Below are positions 8,608 to 18,595 of a stretch of 64,000 bases of DNA, piece by piece (within the stretch, counting starts at the first letter, position 1; every line of letters starts with the position of its first letter). This DNA comes from Plebeiibacterium sediminum (GTDB lineage Bacteria > Bacteroidota > Bacteroidia > Bacteroidales > Marinilabiliaceae). Location: positions 1 to 64,000 of the forward strand of contig NZ_JAPDPJ010000020.1 in the NCBI RefSeq assembly GCF_026013605.1, read 5' to 3'. The notes beneath the pieces were generated by a model, which made no database searches, was not told where the DNA came from, and saw only the letters and a program-made list of their open reading frames with translations. A program made the translations under genes and the position numbers.

Positions 8608-10356
8608 CTAGTATCCAACATTTTGCTCATACAATTTTTTTGTAAAATCTATCTCTCGTTGTGGAATAGGATAATATTCATCTCTGCCTGCTGTAAACTG
8701 AGCTTTATTCAAGAAATCTTTTCTTGTTTTTTCCTTTTCCAAATAGGCATTCAATGTAGGTTCTGCAATACCCCAGCGCACCAAATCAAAGAAACGAGGA
8801 CTTTCCATTGCAAATTCCAATCTTCTTTCCCATTGTAAAGCAATTCTTGCATTTTCCTGCGTCCATGAAAGGTTTGCTCCATCATACTCACTGATCAGAT
8901 AATTAGAAGGATTTGTGCCATCTGCCAATTTAGTTCGATCTGTACTTTCGGATGCTCTTTTGCGGATTTGATTGATTAAAGGCATTGCATTGGCTTGTTC
9001 TCCAAGTTCAATATAAGCTTCTGCCTGCATTAAAAGTACATCAGCATATCGAATTATATCAATATTTTTAGAAACACCCATAAACGGACCTTGTTTCTTA
9101 TAACAAGAACAATCTGCAGCCTGTTGTTCTTTCATACTTTGAAAGTAACCATATACGCCTGGCTCTCTAATCCAGCTATTATTAAAAATATAAGCTTCCT
9201 CATTACGATATTTATAAGGATGACCGTTCATACCTACGGTATGATCTATTCGTGGATCAACAGTTACTCCTGTAGGTGTAATATCTTCAGCACTTAATTC
9301 CACGTCATTAAAAGTGTCAAATTTTGGCAACCCACTTTCATCTGTAGCAAAAGCATTTACCATATTTTGACTTGCCTGATGAAATCCGCAACAACCATAT
9401 TGAGGAGCTCCGTGAGGATAGTTTAATCCATTTTCGAAATTCAAACGTCCGGCAGTAGTACCATCACTTATAGAAAATTGAATGGCAAAAACTGATTCCG
9501 GGCCGTTATCATATCCATCCAAAAAGTTCTCTGCAAAATCCGGCTGTAAAGAATATTTGCCTGAGTTAATTACCATTTGTGTTAAATCAACAACTTCCTG
9601 TAAACGAGTAGCATTAATATTTACAACCTGATTATTTTCATCCTGCTCATAAGCCTGATATAGTCTCAATTTAGCCAGATATGCAGCAGCCGCAAATTTG
9701 TTTGCCCTACCAATTTCTGTTTGATCTTCAGGAAGATTATCCACGCCATACTGAAAATCCTTAGCTATTACATTCCAAAGTTCATCATTAGTATACTCTC
9801 TGTTTGATGTTTGTATGATTTCATCATTAGATAAATTTTCATCAATATAAGGGATATACTTAAACAGAATTTTTAGCATAAAATGACTATGTCCCCTTAA
9901 AAATCGTGCTTCTGCGATACGAATTGTTCTTTCTTCATATTCATCATCTGTAAGTTGATTCAACATTCTTAAAGCTGAATTAGCTCTTGAAATGGCTGAA
10001 TAATAGTTTTCCCAAGTATATGGAAGACCGGCTAACCAGCTTTGTTCAGGTTGCGTAATATTATACTGCTCATAAAAGTTAAATGGCTCAACATCACCTG
10101 TTCCTCCACCACCCTTATAGGCATCATCAGAACGAACACTTCCGTAAACCCACATACTGGCAATAGGGCCAATCATATCATTATTACCAATGGCAGCATA
10201 AGCTGCAGTTACCAAACCTTCAGCACTTTCTACAGATGGAGATCCTGCTTCGATAAAACCTTGTGGTTCAACATCAAGATAGTCCTTACAAGAATATAAT
10301 AAGACTACTAATATGATAGCAAACCAATTTTTATATATGTATTTCATAATTTTCAT
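8608..10356 (-). CDS. SusD-family outer-membrane glycan-binding lipoprotein
   Basis: This 582-aa protein has a lipoprotein signal (LLYSC) and the usual SusD/RagB layout: an N-terminal TPR-rich SusD-like part and a C-terminal RagB part. Typical SusD landmarks are visible: an N-terminal KDYLD, the FLRGHSHF helix, RFFDLVRWG and a closing YPIPQREID. SusD proteins cap the SusC transporter at the cell surface and hand over oligosaccharides. It follows susC by 9 bp. A second Met at residue 4 (10347) is an equally good start. Its ligand is inferred from its neighbours to be a fructose-containing oligosaccharide. Confidence 0.94.
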   Translation of the reverse strand: MKIMKYIYKNWFAIILVVLLYSCKDYLDVEPQGFIEAGSPSVESAEGLVTAAYAAIGNNDMIGPIASMWVYGSVRSDDAYKGGGGTGDVEPFNFYEQYNITQPEQSWLAGLPYTWENYYSAISRANSALRMLNQLTDDEYEERTIRIAEARFLRGHSHFMLKILFKYIPYIDENLSNDEIIQTSNREYTNDELWNVIAKDFQYGVDNLPEDQTEIGRANKFAAAAYLAKLRLYQAYEQDENNQVVNINATRLQEVVDLTQMVINSGKYSLQPDFAENFLDGYDNGPESVFAIQFSISDGTTAGRLNFENGLNYPHGAPQYGCCGFHQASQNMVNAFATDESGLPKFDTFNDVELSAEDITPTGVTVDPRIDHTVGMNGHPYKYRNEEAYIFNNSWIREPGVYGYFQSMKEQQAADCSCYKKQGPFMGVSKNIDIIRYADVLLMQAEAYIELGEQANAMPLINQIRKRASESTDRTKLADGTNPSNYLISEYDGANLSWTQENARIALQWERRLEFAMESPRFFDLVRWGIAEPTLNAYLEKEKTRKDFLNKAQFTAGRDEYYPIPQREIDFTKKLYEQNVGY

Positions 10357-10365
10357 TTTTAATCT

Positions 10366-13300
10366 TTATAAAACGATGTTTACTCCAAATGAGAATGATC
10401 TTGGGATTGGAATAGTATTTACATTAGTTCTTTCAGGATCAGGCCCTTGAAATTCTTTACTCTTAATAAGAAACAGATTTTCAGTCATGAAATATACACG
10501 AAGATTTTCAAAGCCTAACTTATCCGAGACTAAAGAAGTAAGGTTATAACCTATTTGCAGATTTCTTAATTTAAAGTAAGATGAATTTACATTATAATAA
10601 TCTGATGGTCTTACTTCATTATTGTTGTCTGATAAACTTAATGCCGGAATACTTGTATTAGTATTTTGAGGTGTCCATGCTTTAAATACACCAGGTCCAA
10701 CATTATCCCTACTTCTTACAAAATTATTTACGTTTATATAATAATCATAACCTGTTTTTCCGGCTACACCAGAGCCAAATAAGGATAAATCAAAGTTCTT
10801 ATAGTTAACAGCAACTCTCAAACCATATTCAAGATCGGGAAGTGTTGTTCCAAGAAAATCCTGATCAAGCGCATCGATTTTACCGTCATTGTTTAAATCT
10901 TTATATCTGATTCTTCCCGGAGCTGCTCCTACTTGTGTTGCATGATCTTCTACTTCTGAATCGTTCTGAAAAATACCATCGGTTACATATCCGAATATTG
11001 AACGGCTGGAATGGCCAATTATAGTTTTTTCAGCATTTCCGGCATAAGCTGTTCTAACTTCTTCAGGTAGTTTTGTAATCTTATCACTGAAGTGACTTAA
11101 TGTGGTTGATACTTCATAGGTAAAATCCTCATTAACATCTTTACGATAGCTCAATGCAAACTCCCATCCGTTATTCTTTTGAGTAGCCCCGTTCAGGAAT
11201 TGTTTTTGTCCTTCACCTAAAGCTGATGCAACTGGTGGTTGAATAAGAATATCCGATGTTGTTCTTGTGAAATAATCAAACGCACCCATTAACTGGTTAT
11301 TGAAAAATCCAAAATCGATACCAATATTTAGTTCTTCTGTAGTTTCCCATTTTAAGGCAGGATTTGCTGCCTGTACTGAAACAAAACCAGATGTAAGATT
11401 ACCAGAATCAGAACCATCCAACGCATATGCTGAACCGACATTCCAGAATTGGTCAAAAAATGAATTGTGTTCAATTGATGAAATCTGATCAGCAGTAGCA
11501 CCATAACGAGGTTCAAATAAGGCAAGACTGGCATACTCACCAACATCCTGATTACCTACTCGTCCAGCTCCTAGTCGTAATTTAAGATTGCTTAATTTCT
11601 TAATTGATTTAAAGAATGCTTCCTCGCTCAATCGCCATCCTACAGTAGCTGCAGGAAATAAACCATAGCGATTATCTTTACCAAAACGAGAGGATCCGTC
11701 ACGTCGTAGAGTAAAAGAAGCCAGATATCTACCGGCATAACCATAATCTATTTTTCCAAACTGAGAAAAAAGTCTGCTCCCTGATGCAGTTCCATAACTA
11801 TTACCATTACTGGTTCCGGAACTTAATACAAAGAAGTCCTCTGTTTGAGTAGAAAAACCTTCTTTATAACCTGTCATATCTTTAAAATTGTCGCTAACAG
11901 ATTCAACTCCAAGTAAAAATCCAAAATCACTATTCCCTTTCTTTAACTTATAGTTTGCTGTATTCGACCAGGTTACACTGGTAAAGTCGCTATTATACAT
12001 CGTTAAACTATTAACTGATCGCGAAATAAATCCATTCTCAAATGCAGGTTCTATATCTTTATCTTTTACCATTGAATAATCAATTCCTACGTTAGTTCTC
12101 AAAACTAAATTTGGAATAAGCTCCAATTCAGCAAAAACATTTCCAAAAAGATAAGAACGATTAGTATTGTCAAATCGATTAATATACTGCATAAATACAG
12201 GATTGTTTCTATCTGAATAACCAGAGCCTAAGGGGCCGGCATATTCTCCGGTAGAGGTATAAACAGGTATAGTCGGAGGCGAAGAAATAGCTAACCCAGG
12301 AGTTGGTGCACTACCCAAATCTGGTGTTTCAAGAGTTTCGTTCGAAGAAACGACCTGAGTATTAATTCCCACTTTAAACTTATCATTAAACATGCTTGTT
12401 TGTGCATTTAAACGAGCTGTAATTCTATCATAATTGGTATATTTTAACATACCTGTATTTTTAAGGTAGCCCAGATTCAATAACACAGAAGATGTTTCAT
12501 TACCACCTGAAATCGTCAGATCGTTATTAATTACATATCCTGCTTCGTAGGTTTCATCCTGCCAATCAGTATCTCCTGCAGGGACATTAGTATCACCTCC
12601 TACATAAGGTTGAACTGTAACACTGTTTAATACCGGATTATCAAAATTATTATTCCAGTCAAAATTATATATCTCGCCATAACCTGCAGAAGGATCTACC
12701 CGGTCGTTCACAGATGCCTGCCACAATGCTCTTCCTCGCTGAACAGCATTAGCCATTTTAAAACGTTGTGGTTTTTCTGATTGAATGGAAACATTAGAAT
12801 TAAACTGTACTGTTACTTTGCCATCCTGTTTTGCACCATTTTTAGTAGTTACAATTACTACCCCATTTGAAGCTCGTGCTCCATAAATAGAAGAAGCTGA
12901 AGCATCTTTTAATACCTGAACAGAAGAAATAGAACCAGGACTCAGATTTTGAAATACCTCTGGTCTTTTTGTTGGAACTCCATCTATAATAAATAAAGGA
13001 TTATTATCACCTAATGTATTTTCTCCACGAATAAGTACTCTTGTATCAGCTCCTGAGGGTGATCCTGATTTTTCAATATACATACCTGGTACTCTTCCCT
13101 GTAAAGCCACCACAGGACTTCCGGAACTCAAACTAACATCAGAAACAGATTCCATCTTAACAACCTCAACAGCTCCGGTTAAGTCTGCCTTTTTTAATAC
13201 ACCATAGCCAACTGCCACAACTTCCTCCAGACCAATATTTTCCTGCTCAAGTATTACATTTATTAAACTCTTCCCCTGAACTTGAATTTCCTGAGTTACC

Positions 13301-13551
13301 ATTCCGATAAATGATATTGACAAGGTTGCTTTTTCTGAGACATTAATGCTATAAGCTCCATCCAAATCAGTTATAGTACCATTATTTGTTCCTTTTTCCA
13401 GAATAGTTACTCCGGGTATACCTAAACCGTCTGTACCGGTAACTTTACCATTAACTGTTTTTTCCTGTGCACTGGCTCCTATTGTAAAAACAAATAGAAA
13501 CATGGACAGAAAAATGCCAGTTAGTATTTTCCAATTGTCTGATTTTTTCAT
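10366..13551 (-). CDS. SusC-family TonB-dependent oligosaccharide transporter
   Basis: This 1061-aa protein starts with a signal peptide cut near ASAQ. A CarboxypepD_reg-like domain (about 30-115) follows, then the SusC signature VAVGYGVLKKADLTGAV, the plug (LIRGENTLGDNNPLFIIDGVP, about 170) and a 22-strand-type beta-barrel to the C-terminal aromatic strand. It imports oligosaccharides across the outer membrane using TonB energy, together with the SusD encoded 9 bp downstream. The fructokinase and MFS genes lie upstream in the same direction with gaps of 13 and 17 bp, so transport and catabolism appear to be one transcriptional unit. Confidence 0.95.
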   Translation of the reverse strand: MKKSDNWKILTGIFLSMFLFVFTIGASAQEKTVNGKVTGTDGLGIPGVTILEKGTNNGTITDLDGAYSINVSEKATLSISFIGMVTQEIQVQGKSLINVILEQENIGLEEVVAVGYGVLKKADLTGAVEVVKMESVSDVSLSSGSPVVALQGRVPGMYIEKSGSPSGADTRVLIRGENTLGDNNPLFIIDGVPTKRPEVFQNLSPGSISSVQVLKDASASSIYGARASNGVVIVTTKNGAKQDGKVTVQFNSNVSIQSEKPQRFKMANAVQRGRALWQASVNDRVDPSAGYGEIYNFDWNNNFDNPVLNSVTVQPYVGGDTNVPAGDTDWQDETYEAGYVINNDLTISGGNETSSVLLNLGYLKNTGMLKYTNYDRITARLNAQTSMFNDKFKVGINTQVVSSNETLETPDLGSAPTPGLAISSPPTIPVYTSTGEYAGPLGSGYSDRNNPVFMQYINRFDNTNRSYLFGNVFAELELIPNLVLRTNVGIDYSMVKDKDIEPAFENGFISRSVNSLTMYNSDFTSVTWSNTANYKLKKGNSDFGFLLGVESVSDNFKDMTGYKEGFSTQTEDFFVLSSGTSNGNSYGTASGSRLFSQFGKIDYGYAGRYLASFTLRRDGSSRFGKDNRYGLFPAATVGWRLSEEAFFKSIKKLSNLKLRLGAGRVGNQDVGEYASLALFEPRYGATADQISSIEHNSFFDQFWNVGSAYALDGSDSGNLTSGFVSVQAANPALKWETTEELNIGIDFGFFNNQLMGAFDYFTRTTSDILIQPPVASALGEGQKQFLNGATQKNNGWEFALSYRKDVNEDFTYEVSTTLSHFSDKITKLPEEVRTAYAGNAEKTIIGHSSRSIFGYVTDGIFQNDSEVEDHATQVGAAPGRIRYKDLNNDGKIDALDQDFLGTTLPDLEYGLRVAVNYKNFDLSLFGSGVAGKTGYDYYINVNNFVRSRDNVGPGVFKAWTPQNTNTSIPALSLSDNNNEVRPSDYYNVNSSYFKLRNLQIGYNLTSLVSDKLGFENLRVYFMTENLFLIKSKEFQGPDPERTNVNTIPIPRSFSFGVNIVL

Positions 13552-13564
13552 AGCATAAATTTGT

Positions 13565-14461
13565 TTATAAATTAGTAATAATTGATTTAATTTGCTCTAA
13601 GTCGTAAGCAGGAGTTGCACCTTCTTTTGAAGCTACATAAGCACCTGTAGCTGAAGCAAAATACAAAGCCTCAATTGGGTTGTTATCTTTTAAATAAGAA
13701 GAAATAAAACCGGCCAAAAAAGCATCACCTGCGCCAACCGAATCTATTGTTTCGACTCTGTATCCACTGTGTTTATGAAATTCACCTTTATCTAATAATA
13801 CAGAACCTTCGGGTCCTTTGGTCATACAAATAGTATCTACCCCCAACTTCTGACCCAACCATGTCATCATGTATTCTTCGCTTTTATCGGTTAGGCAATT
13901 CCATTTTCCAATTTCCCTCATTTCATCATCATTGAGCTTAATGAAATTAGCAAGAGCTACTAAAGGCTCTACTATATCTTGTTTATCGTAAGGAGGGCGC
14001 AGATTTACATCAATAATTTTAAAGTCTACCCTATCAATGCATTTCATAATTGTTCCGCACGTAACAGGATTTCTTGATGCCAAAGAGCCATATATTAATA
14101 CATCTGATTCATTGGCAACTTTTTCCAACTCTGGAGTAAACTCAATAGCATCCCATGCCACAGGTTCACATATCGTATAACTTGCCTGGTCTTTGTTATC
14201 CAGGTTAACCAATACTTCACTTGTTGGTAGCTGGTTATCTATTTGAATTAAATCGGTAGATAAACCTGATTGTTCCAAAAAATCTATGAGTTTTTGTCCT
14301 TTTTCATCATTTCCTACTTTACTGGCTATCTGAACATTTAATCCTATGTTCTTCAAATGTAAGGCCACATTCATAGGTGCCCCACCAGGTTTGGCTCCTG
14401 TAGGTAGCATATCCCACAGAACCTCTCCTATGCATAATATCTTCTTTTCCTTTTGTTCCAT
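13565..14461 (-). CDS. fructokinase, PfkB/ribokinase family
   Basis: This 298-aa protein carries the PfkB signatures PGGAPMNVALHL near residue 25-36 and DSVGAGDAFLAGF, with catalytic Asp246, near the C-terminus. The length is typical of bacterial fructokinases. It would phosphorylate fructose released by the GH32 enzyme and imported by the neighbouring MFS porter. It starts 17 bp after the porter gene and ends 13 bp before susC, so cotranscription is likely. Sugar specificity is inferred from the PUL context; other PfkB hexokinases share these motifs. Confidence 0.9.
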   Translation of the reverse strand: MEQKEKKILCIGEVLWDMLPTGAKPGGAPMNVALHLKNIGLNVQIASKVGNDEKGQKLIDFLEQSGLSTDLIQIDNQLPTSEVLVNLDNKDQASYTICEPVAWDAIEFTPELEKVANESDVLIYGSLASRNPVTCGTIMKCIDRVDFKIIDVNLRPPYDKQDIVEPLVALANFIKLNDDEMREIGKWNCLTDKSEEYMMTWLGQKLGVDTICMTKGPEGSVLLDKGEFHKHSGYRVETIDSVGAGDAFLAGFISSYLKDNNPIEALYFASATGAYVASKEGATPAYDLEQIKSIITNL

Positions 14462-14478
14462 TTCATTTGATTTTTTTT

Positions 14479-15852
14479 CTAAATAGTATGAGTTTCAACT
14501 GATTTTTGACTTCTGTTTTGTAATTCATGTTGAATTTCTTCCAGACTTTTACCCTTGGTTTCAGGCATAAGCTTCCATGCAAAAAAGAAGTGTAATACCA
14601 TCATCACAGCAAAGAATGCAAATGAGAAACCACCTCCAATACCGGGCATTTCTGCCACGATCGGGAATCCCCAGATTAATGCTGCTGCCATAATCCAGTG
14701 TGTAAAACTTCCAAGTGCCTGTCCTTTAGATCGTATCTTGTTTGGAAATATTTCGGAAATAAACACCCATAAAACAGCACCTTGTGAAAAAGCAAAAAAG
14801 GCAATGAATCCCATTAGGTAAATCATGACTCCATAACCTCCAAACTCAGTAAAATTGTTTGTGTAAAATGCTTTAGCCAGCATACTTAAAAAGAAAATCA
14901 TTCCAACAGAACCAACCATAAGTAACGTTCTTCTTCCATATCGATCAATTAAGAACATAGCAAGAAATGTAAAAGCCAGGTTAGTTAAGCCTATAGATAT
15001 AGATTGAAGTAATGCTGAGTCATTAGCAAATCCTGCCATTTCAAAAACGCGAGGTGCATAGATCATTATGGCATTAATACCTGCTAGTTGATTAAATGCA
15101 GCAATAAGAATAGTAAGTATGATTGGGAATCGATTTTCTTTTACGAAAAGGTTACCATGTTCCAAATGAGTTTCAGCTTCAATAGCCTTAATTACTGAAT
15201 TTAACTCTTTATTTGGATCCTTAGCTCCAATACTTTCAAATACATGTAGTGCTTCTGCTTTTCTGTCTTTATTTACTAACCACCGAGGGCTTTCCGGAAC
15301 TGTAAATAATAAAACAAAATATATAATTGCAGGAACTGCTTCTACACCAATCATTAAACGCCATGTTTCACCAGCAAACCCTTGAGAAATTACATAGTTA
15401 ATTACATAAGCTAGAAAAATTGAAAACACAACTAAAAACTGGTTTAACAGAACTAACGTACCACGCTTATTAGCAGGTGAAATTTCTGCGATAAACATAG
15501 GAGTAACTACAGTGGTACTACCAAGAAATATACCCGTTATAAAACGGAAAAACATCAGAATATACCAACTTTGGGCAAGTGCACTACCTATGGCAGATAG
15601 GGCAAACATCCCTGATAAGAATAGAAGCGAACGCTTTCTTCCATATTTTTCTGCAGGCTTTCCAATTATAACAGTACCTATTATTGTACCTATAATGGCA
15701 ATTGCCACTGTAAATCCAAGACTCGAATCAGACAAATTAAATAGTTTCTGAATCTGTGCTGTCGGACCAGACATCATCGCAATATCATACCCAAATAAAA
15801 AGCCACCCATTGCGATAAGTAGAGATAACCTAAAAATATTGAACTGTTTCAT
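14479..15852 (-). CDS. MFS sugar porter (sugar:H+ symporter family)
   Basis: This 457-aa protein has 12 predicted membrane helices and the sugar-porter signatures GRKRSLL (loop 2-3), PESPRWL (after helix 6), DRYGRRTLLM (loop 8-9) and PETKGKSLEEIQ (C-terminal tail). It belongs to the XylE/GLUT-like family and would bring a monosaccharide, probably fructose, across the inner membrane to the fructokinase encoded next. It is the first gene of the minus-strand PUL run, so the operon promoter should lie just upstream, at about 15.9-16.05 kb. Confidence 0.92.
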   Translation of the reverse strand: MKQFNIFRLSLLIAMGGFLFGYDIAMMSGPTAQIQKLFNLSDSSLGFTVAIAIIGTIIGTVIIGKPAEKYGRKRSLLFLSGMFALSAIGSALAQSWYILMFFRFITGIFLGSTTVVTPMFIAEISPANKRGTLVLLNQFLVVFSIFLAYVINYVISQGFAGETWRLMIGVEAVPAIIYFVLLFTVPESPRWLVNKDRKAEALHVFESIGAKDPNKELNSVIKAIEAETHLEHGNLFVKENRFPIILTILIAAFNQLAGINAIMIYAPRVFEMAGFANDSALLQSISIGLTNLAFTFLAMFLIDRYGRRTLLMVGSVGMIFFLSMLAKAFYTNNFTEFGGYGVMIYLMGFIAFFAFSQGAVLWVFISEIFPNKIRSKGQALGSFTHWIMAAALIWGFPIVAEMPGIGGGFSFAFFAVMMVLHFFFAWKLMPETKGKSLEEIQHELQNRSQKSVETHTI

Positions 15853-15911
15853 TTTTGATAAATTTGTAACGTTGTATTTTGCTTCAATTGCATTCGAAAT
15901 ATTTACATTAT

Positions 15912-15919
15912 CAAATTTA
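15912..15919 (-). promoter_or_regulatory. candidate -7 element of the PUL operon
   Basis: On the minus strand this reads TAAATTTG, matching the Bacteroidota -7 consensus TAnnTTTG, about 60 bp upstream of the MFS start. A TTG that could be the -33 element lies about 24 bp further upstream, longer than the usual spacing, so the assignment is tentative. Confidence 0.35.
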
Positions 15920-15950
15920 TTGAAGGATAAATAGAGTCATTAACAACCTC

Positions 15951-16045
15951 GTATCAATAACTATTACATTTGATACACAGTATTAAAAACTATCACATTT
16001 GTAACATAATTATCAAAAATGATACACTATTGTTACATGATTTAT
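15951..16045. promoter_or_regulatory. repeat cluster, candidate regulator operator upstream of the PUL
   Basis: Two 19-bp direct repeats start 29 bp apart: CTATTACATTTGATACACA (15961-15979) and CTATCACATTTGTAACATA (15990-16008). GTATCA (15951) and TGATAC (15971) form an inverted pair, and TATCAAAAATGATA (16011-16024) is palindromic. The cluster lies 110-190 bp upstream of the first PUL gene. AraC-type hybrid regulators commonly bind direct repeats, so this is a natural target for the regulator at 272-3043; no binding can be shown from sequence alone. Confidence 0.5.
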
Positions 16046-16849
16046 AGATCACACAATAAGGATTTTGATTAAAATAACCGCTTTAATTACCCATATAACA
16101 GAATCTAATAGCAGGAAAAAAACATATCAAAAATTCATCAATTTTGGGTTAAAATTTAAACTATTCAAACGTTAGTATGAAAGACTATTTTTTCTCGGAG
16201 CCATATATATAAAGATATTTTCATCTATTTTGAGAATATCCTTAATGATTATCTCATATCAGCCACTCTAATCTATAGGATATATAGAGAGAATATTGAT
16301 TTAATTATTACCAAAGCCAGTCTTGAGATTGTTAGCCAATCAATTACCGATATCACAGAAGTGCAATTAGACAAATTATTGGTTCTAAATACCCACAAAT
16401 CTATATTTTACTGCAAAATATATTTCTGATAATGGCCACAAAATACATTTTGGCTTCTGCACAAAAATTTTTCCACCTCCAGTCCAAACTCTTTATGTCT
16501 GGAGCAAGATAGCGCCAGTTTTTGAGGGTTGAAAATTTAGCTAAAGAAAGGACACTAACTCTTTAAAAAAGATTACTTTAAAATATTTACAGGAACTCCT
16601 GTTCCTATCAATCAATATATTCATTTCGCAATTCTATTTACCCCGACACTTAAGGAAACAAGAAATTCAAAAACCTGTAAATTATATGACTTACATGCTT
16701 TTCTGTTTTTTTTAGTATATCAATTTAATTCAATGTAAATCATATTTCTGGTGAACTATTTGGGATTAAAATTCTATAACATTTATTAAACTACGCCATA
16801 TTATGACATAGTTATTTCATTACTTTGTTTTATAACTAAACATCAAAGA
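16046..16849. other. gene-free stretch with a possible gene remnant
   Basis: No intact gene is seen. On the plus strand 16214-16429 is a 71-codon open stretch with no start codon and a protein-like composition (for example ITKASLEIVSQSI). A short ATG frame at 16177-16212 precedes it in another frame. This could be the remains of a decayed gene. The rest is AT-rich and featureless to my eye. Confidence 0.4.
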
Positions 16850-17710
16850 ATGAAAACTCAAACTACACCAGATATTTTTAATATGGAATATACCACAGAA
16901 CTATTGAACAAGCTTCAAATAGATTGGTTATATAAAGCTTTTCCGCATCCAAAACTAATACTTGATTTTGAAGATGCTTTTGATCTTATTCTGCATCAAA
17001 AAATAAACAATCCTGTAGATGTTGTACATTACATCACATATAAAAAAGGAATACACCCTCTGCCCTCTGCCAAATTCTTTTACAAAGCTGTACTAAAAAA
17101 TCCAGTCATCGATTCACTTGAAAAATTAGACATTGCTTATAAAATCTATTTGGTTTCAGAAAATATTCAACATACTATTGAAAACATGATATCGCTTGTT
17201 TTTAGATACATACACAACTCTACTTTCAAAACATTCATTGATAAAGCTTTTGAAAATAACAAGGAAATAAATCCTTTTTGGTCCGATAGGCATATTGATG
17301 AACTACTGGGCTATTATTTTGAAAAGAGGGAATTTATTCCTTACCATGGAGAACTTGAATTACCTCTTAAATGTAGCTTAATACAAAACAATATTAATTT
17401 ATTTCAAGAAGGCAAAGAAATGAATCACTGTATTTATGATTATTGGGAAGACGTTTTAAAAAAGAAATATTTTGTGATCAGCATGAGATACCCGGAACGT
17501 GTTACATTCCTAATTGATCAAGATCCTTATATGAAATGGTTTCGTATTCAATCAGCCCACAGATATAACAATCAAAGACCATCAAATAACTCCATTGCAA
17601 TTATGGCTGAATACATTAAAAAGGAAGAAAATCAAAATTTCTTATTAGTAAACTATAATCATAGCAGCAAAGAATTTGAATTACCAGAATTTCCGGATAT
17701 TCCATTTTAA
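16850..17710 (+). CDS. PcfJ-like protein
   Basis: This 286-aa protein resembles PcfJ-domain proteins. The recognisable part is the C-terminal third: an EGKEMNHCIYDYW motif with His193-Cys194, then SMRYPERVTFLID, then IQSAHRYNNQRPS, matching the family pattern of an M-x-HC box followed by an R-T-x-x-I strand and a Q-x-x-x-x-N box. No signal peptide or membrane segment is visible. PcfJ was named from a conjugative plasmid, but the biochemical role is unknown. No conjugation genes are nearby. It stands alone on the plus strand, with a repeat element downstream. Confidence 0.7.
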   Translation: MKTQTTPDIFNMEYTTELLNKLQIDWLYKAFPHPKLILDFEDAFDLILHQKINNPVDVVHYITYKKGIHPLPSAKFFYKAVLKNPVIDSLEKLDIAYKIYLVSENIQHTIENMISLVFRYIHNSTFKTFIDKAFENNKEINPFWSDRHIDELLGYYFEKREFIPYHGELELPLKCSLIQNNINLFQEGKEMNHCIYDYWEDVLKKKYFVISMRYPERVTFLIDQDPYMKWFRIQSAHRYNNQRPSNNSIAIMAEYIKKEENQNFLLVNYNHSSKEFELPEFPDIPF

Positions 17711-17799
17711 AAATGATAATAAATAACAATGCCTGATGAAATGATTATTCCAACAGGCATTATGTCGAACAATAAATTTGCTAATTATGGCAATCAAGT

Positions 17800-18018
17800 G
17801 TTAAAAATGAACACAAAGGCATTGAGACACTGAATTTTTAAAAAAAATCAATAAATCCGCAAGGATTTACCTCTGTGAACTCTTTATAATTATATAAAAA
17901 TGGAGTTTGATTACTTCTCTTTTTCTAATTTGTGTAATTTAGATGAGTTATGTATAAAATATTCTCTGTGCCTTTGTGTCTCAGTGTTATTCTTTTTTTC
18001 AACTATTGACTCGCATTA
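17800..18018 (+). repeat. interspersed intergenic repeat, family 2, copy 1
   Basis: This segment shares its layout with 37783-37990 in the same orientation. Both have GTTAAAAATGAACAC at the left end, a TGAGACAC box, a central AAATCC-loop-GGATTT hairpin followed by ACCTCTGTG, and a right end close to GACTCGCATT. In this copy the left arm and the right-end CTTTGTGTCTCAGTGTTA are partly complementary. It fills the gap between two convergent genes. Origin and function are unknown. Confidence 0.7.
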
Positions 18019-18036
18019 ATTATACATTTACAAATC

Positions 18037-18552
18037 TCAAAGCACTTCTCTCAAAGACTTTAAGTACGGTTCAAAACTTGTAATTACAGTAAGCGTTATT
18101 TTATCTGCCTTCTCTTTTATATCATACTTCATCAATTTATATGGAGGTAATAATTGAAACAGTTCTGCAATCTCCTCCATACCCTTTTCACTACTTTCAA
18201 TTTCCAATATTCGTTTATAAACATGATTAATAATACTTGCACTTTCGTAATGGCCAGCTTTTATTGATTTATCTTTTTCTTGATTTAAATAAGTATAGAT
18301 TCTTGAAAAATCAACTCTTTCGTTGTTCAATCCAAGATAATCCTCCAGATTTAAAACTACTGTTTTAAAAAAATATTTATGATCCTCCTTCAATTCTGTT
18401 TCTAATTGAATTTCAACTCTTTTACTCAATAATTCTTTTATAAAAACCGACAAGCGGTCCAAATCCAAAGAAGAATTAAATCCTGAAAAAGAATGTGATA
18501 AAATTTCGCCTAACAATTTAATATTAGTACCAATATTCATAAGTGTATTCAT
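18037..18552 (-). CDS. hypothetical protein, 171 aa
   Basis: I do not recognise this family. The protein is soluble-looking and largely helical, with charged segments such as RVEIQLETELKEDHKYFFK and no signal peptide or membrane segment. It is divergent from the WYL regulator at 18705, and the shared gap holds two copies of the TGCCAAAATATGTC-type element. That suggests joint control by the WYL protein. The coding potential looks real because the frame is long and uninterrupted, and its start abuts the operator-like region. Confidence 0.6.
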   Translation of the reverse strand: MNTLMNIGTNIKLLGEILSHSFSGFNSSLDLDRLSVFIKELLSKRVEIQLETELKEDHKYFFKTVVLNLEDYLGLNNERVDFSRIYTYLNQEKDKSIKAGHYESASIINHVYKRILEIESSEKGMEEIAELFQLLPPYKLMKYDIKEKADKITLTVITSFEPYLKSLREVL

Positions 18553-18595
18553 TGTATTGTTGGTTTAATTACAATGCAAACTTATGCGCATACCA

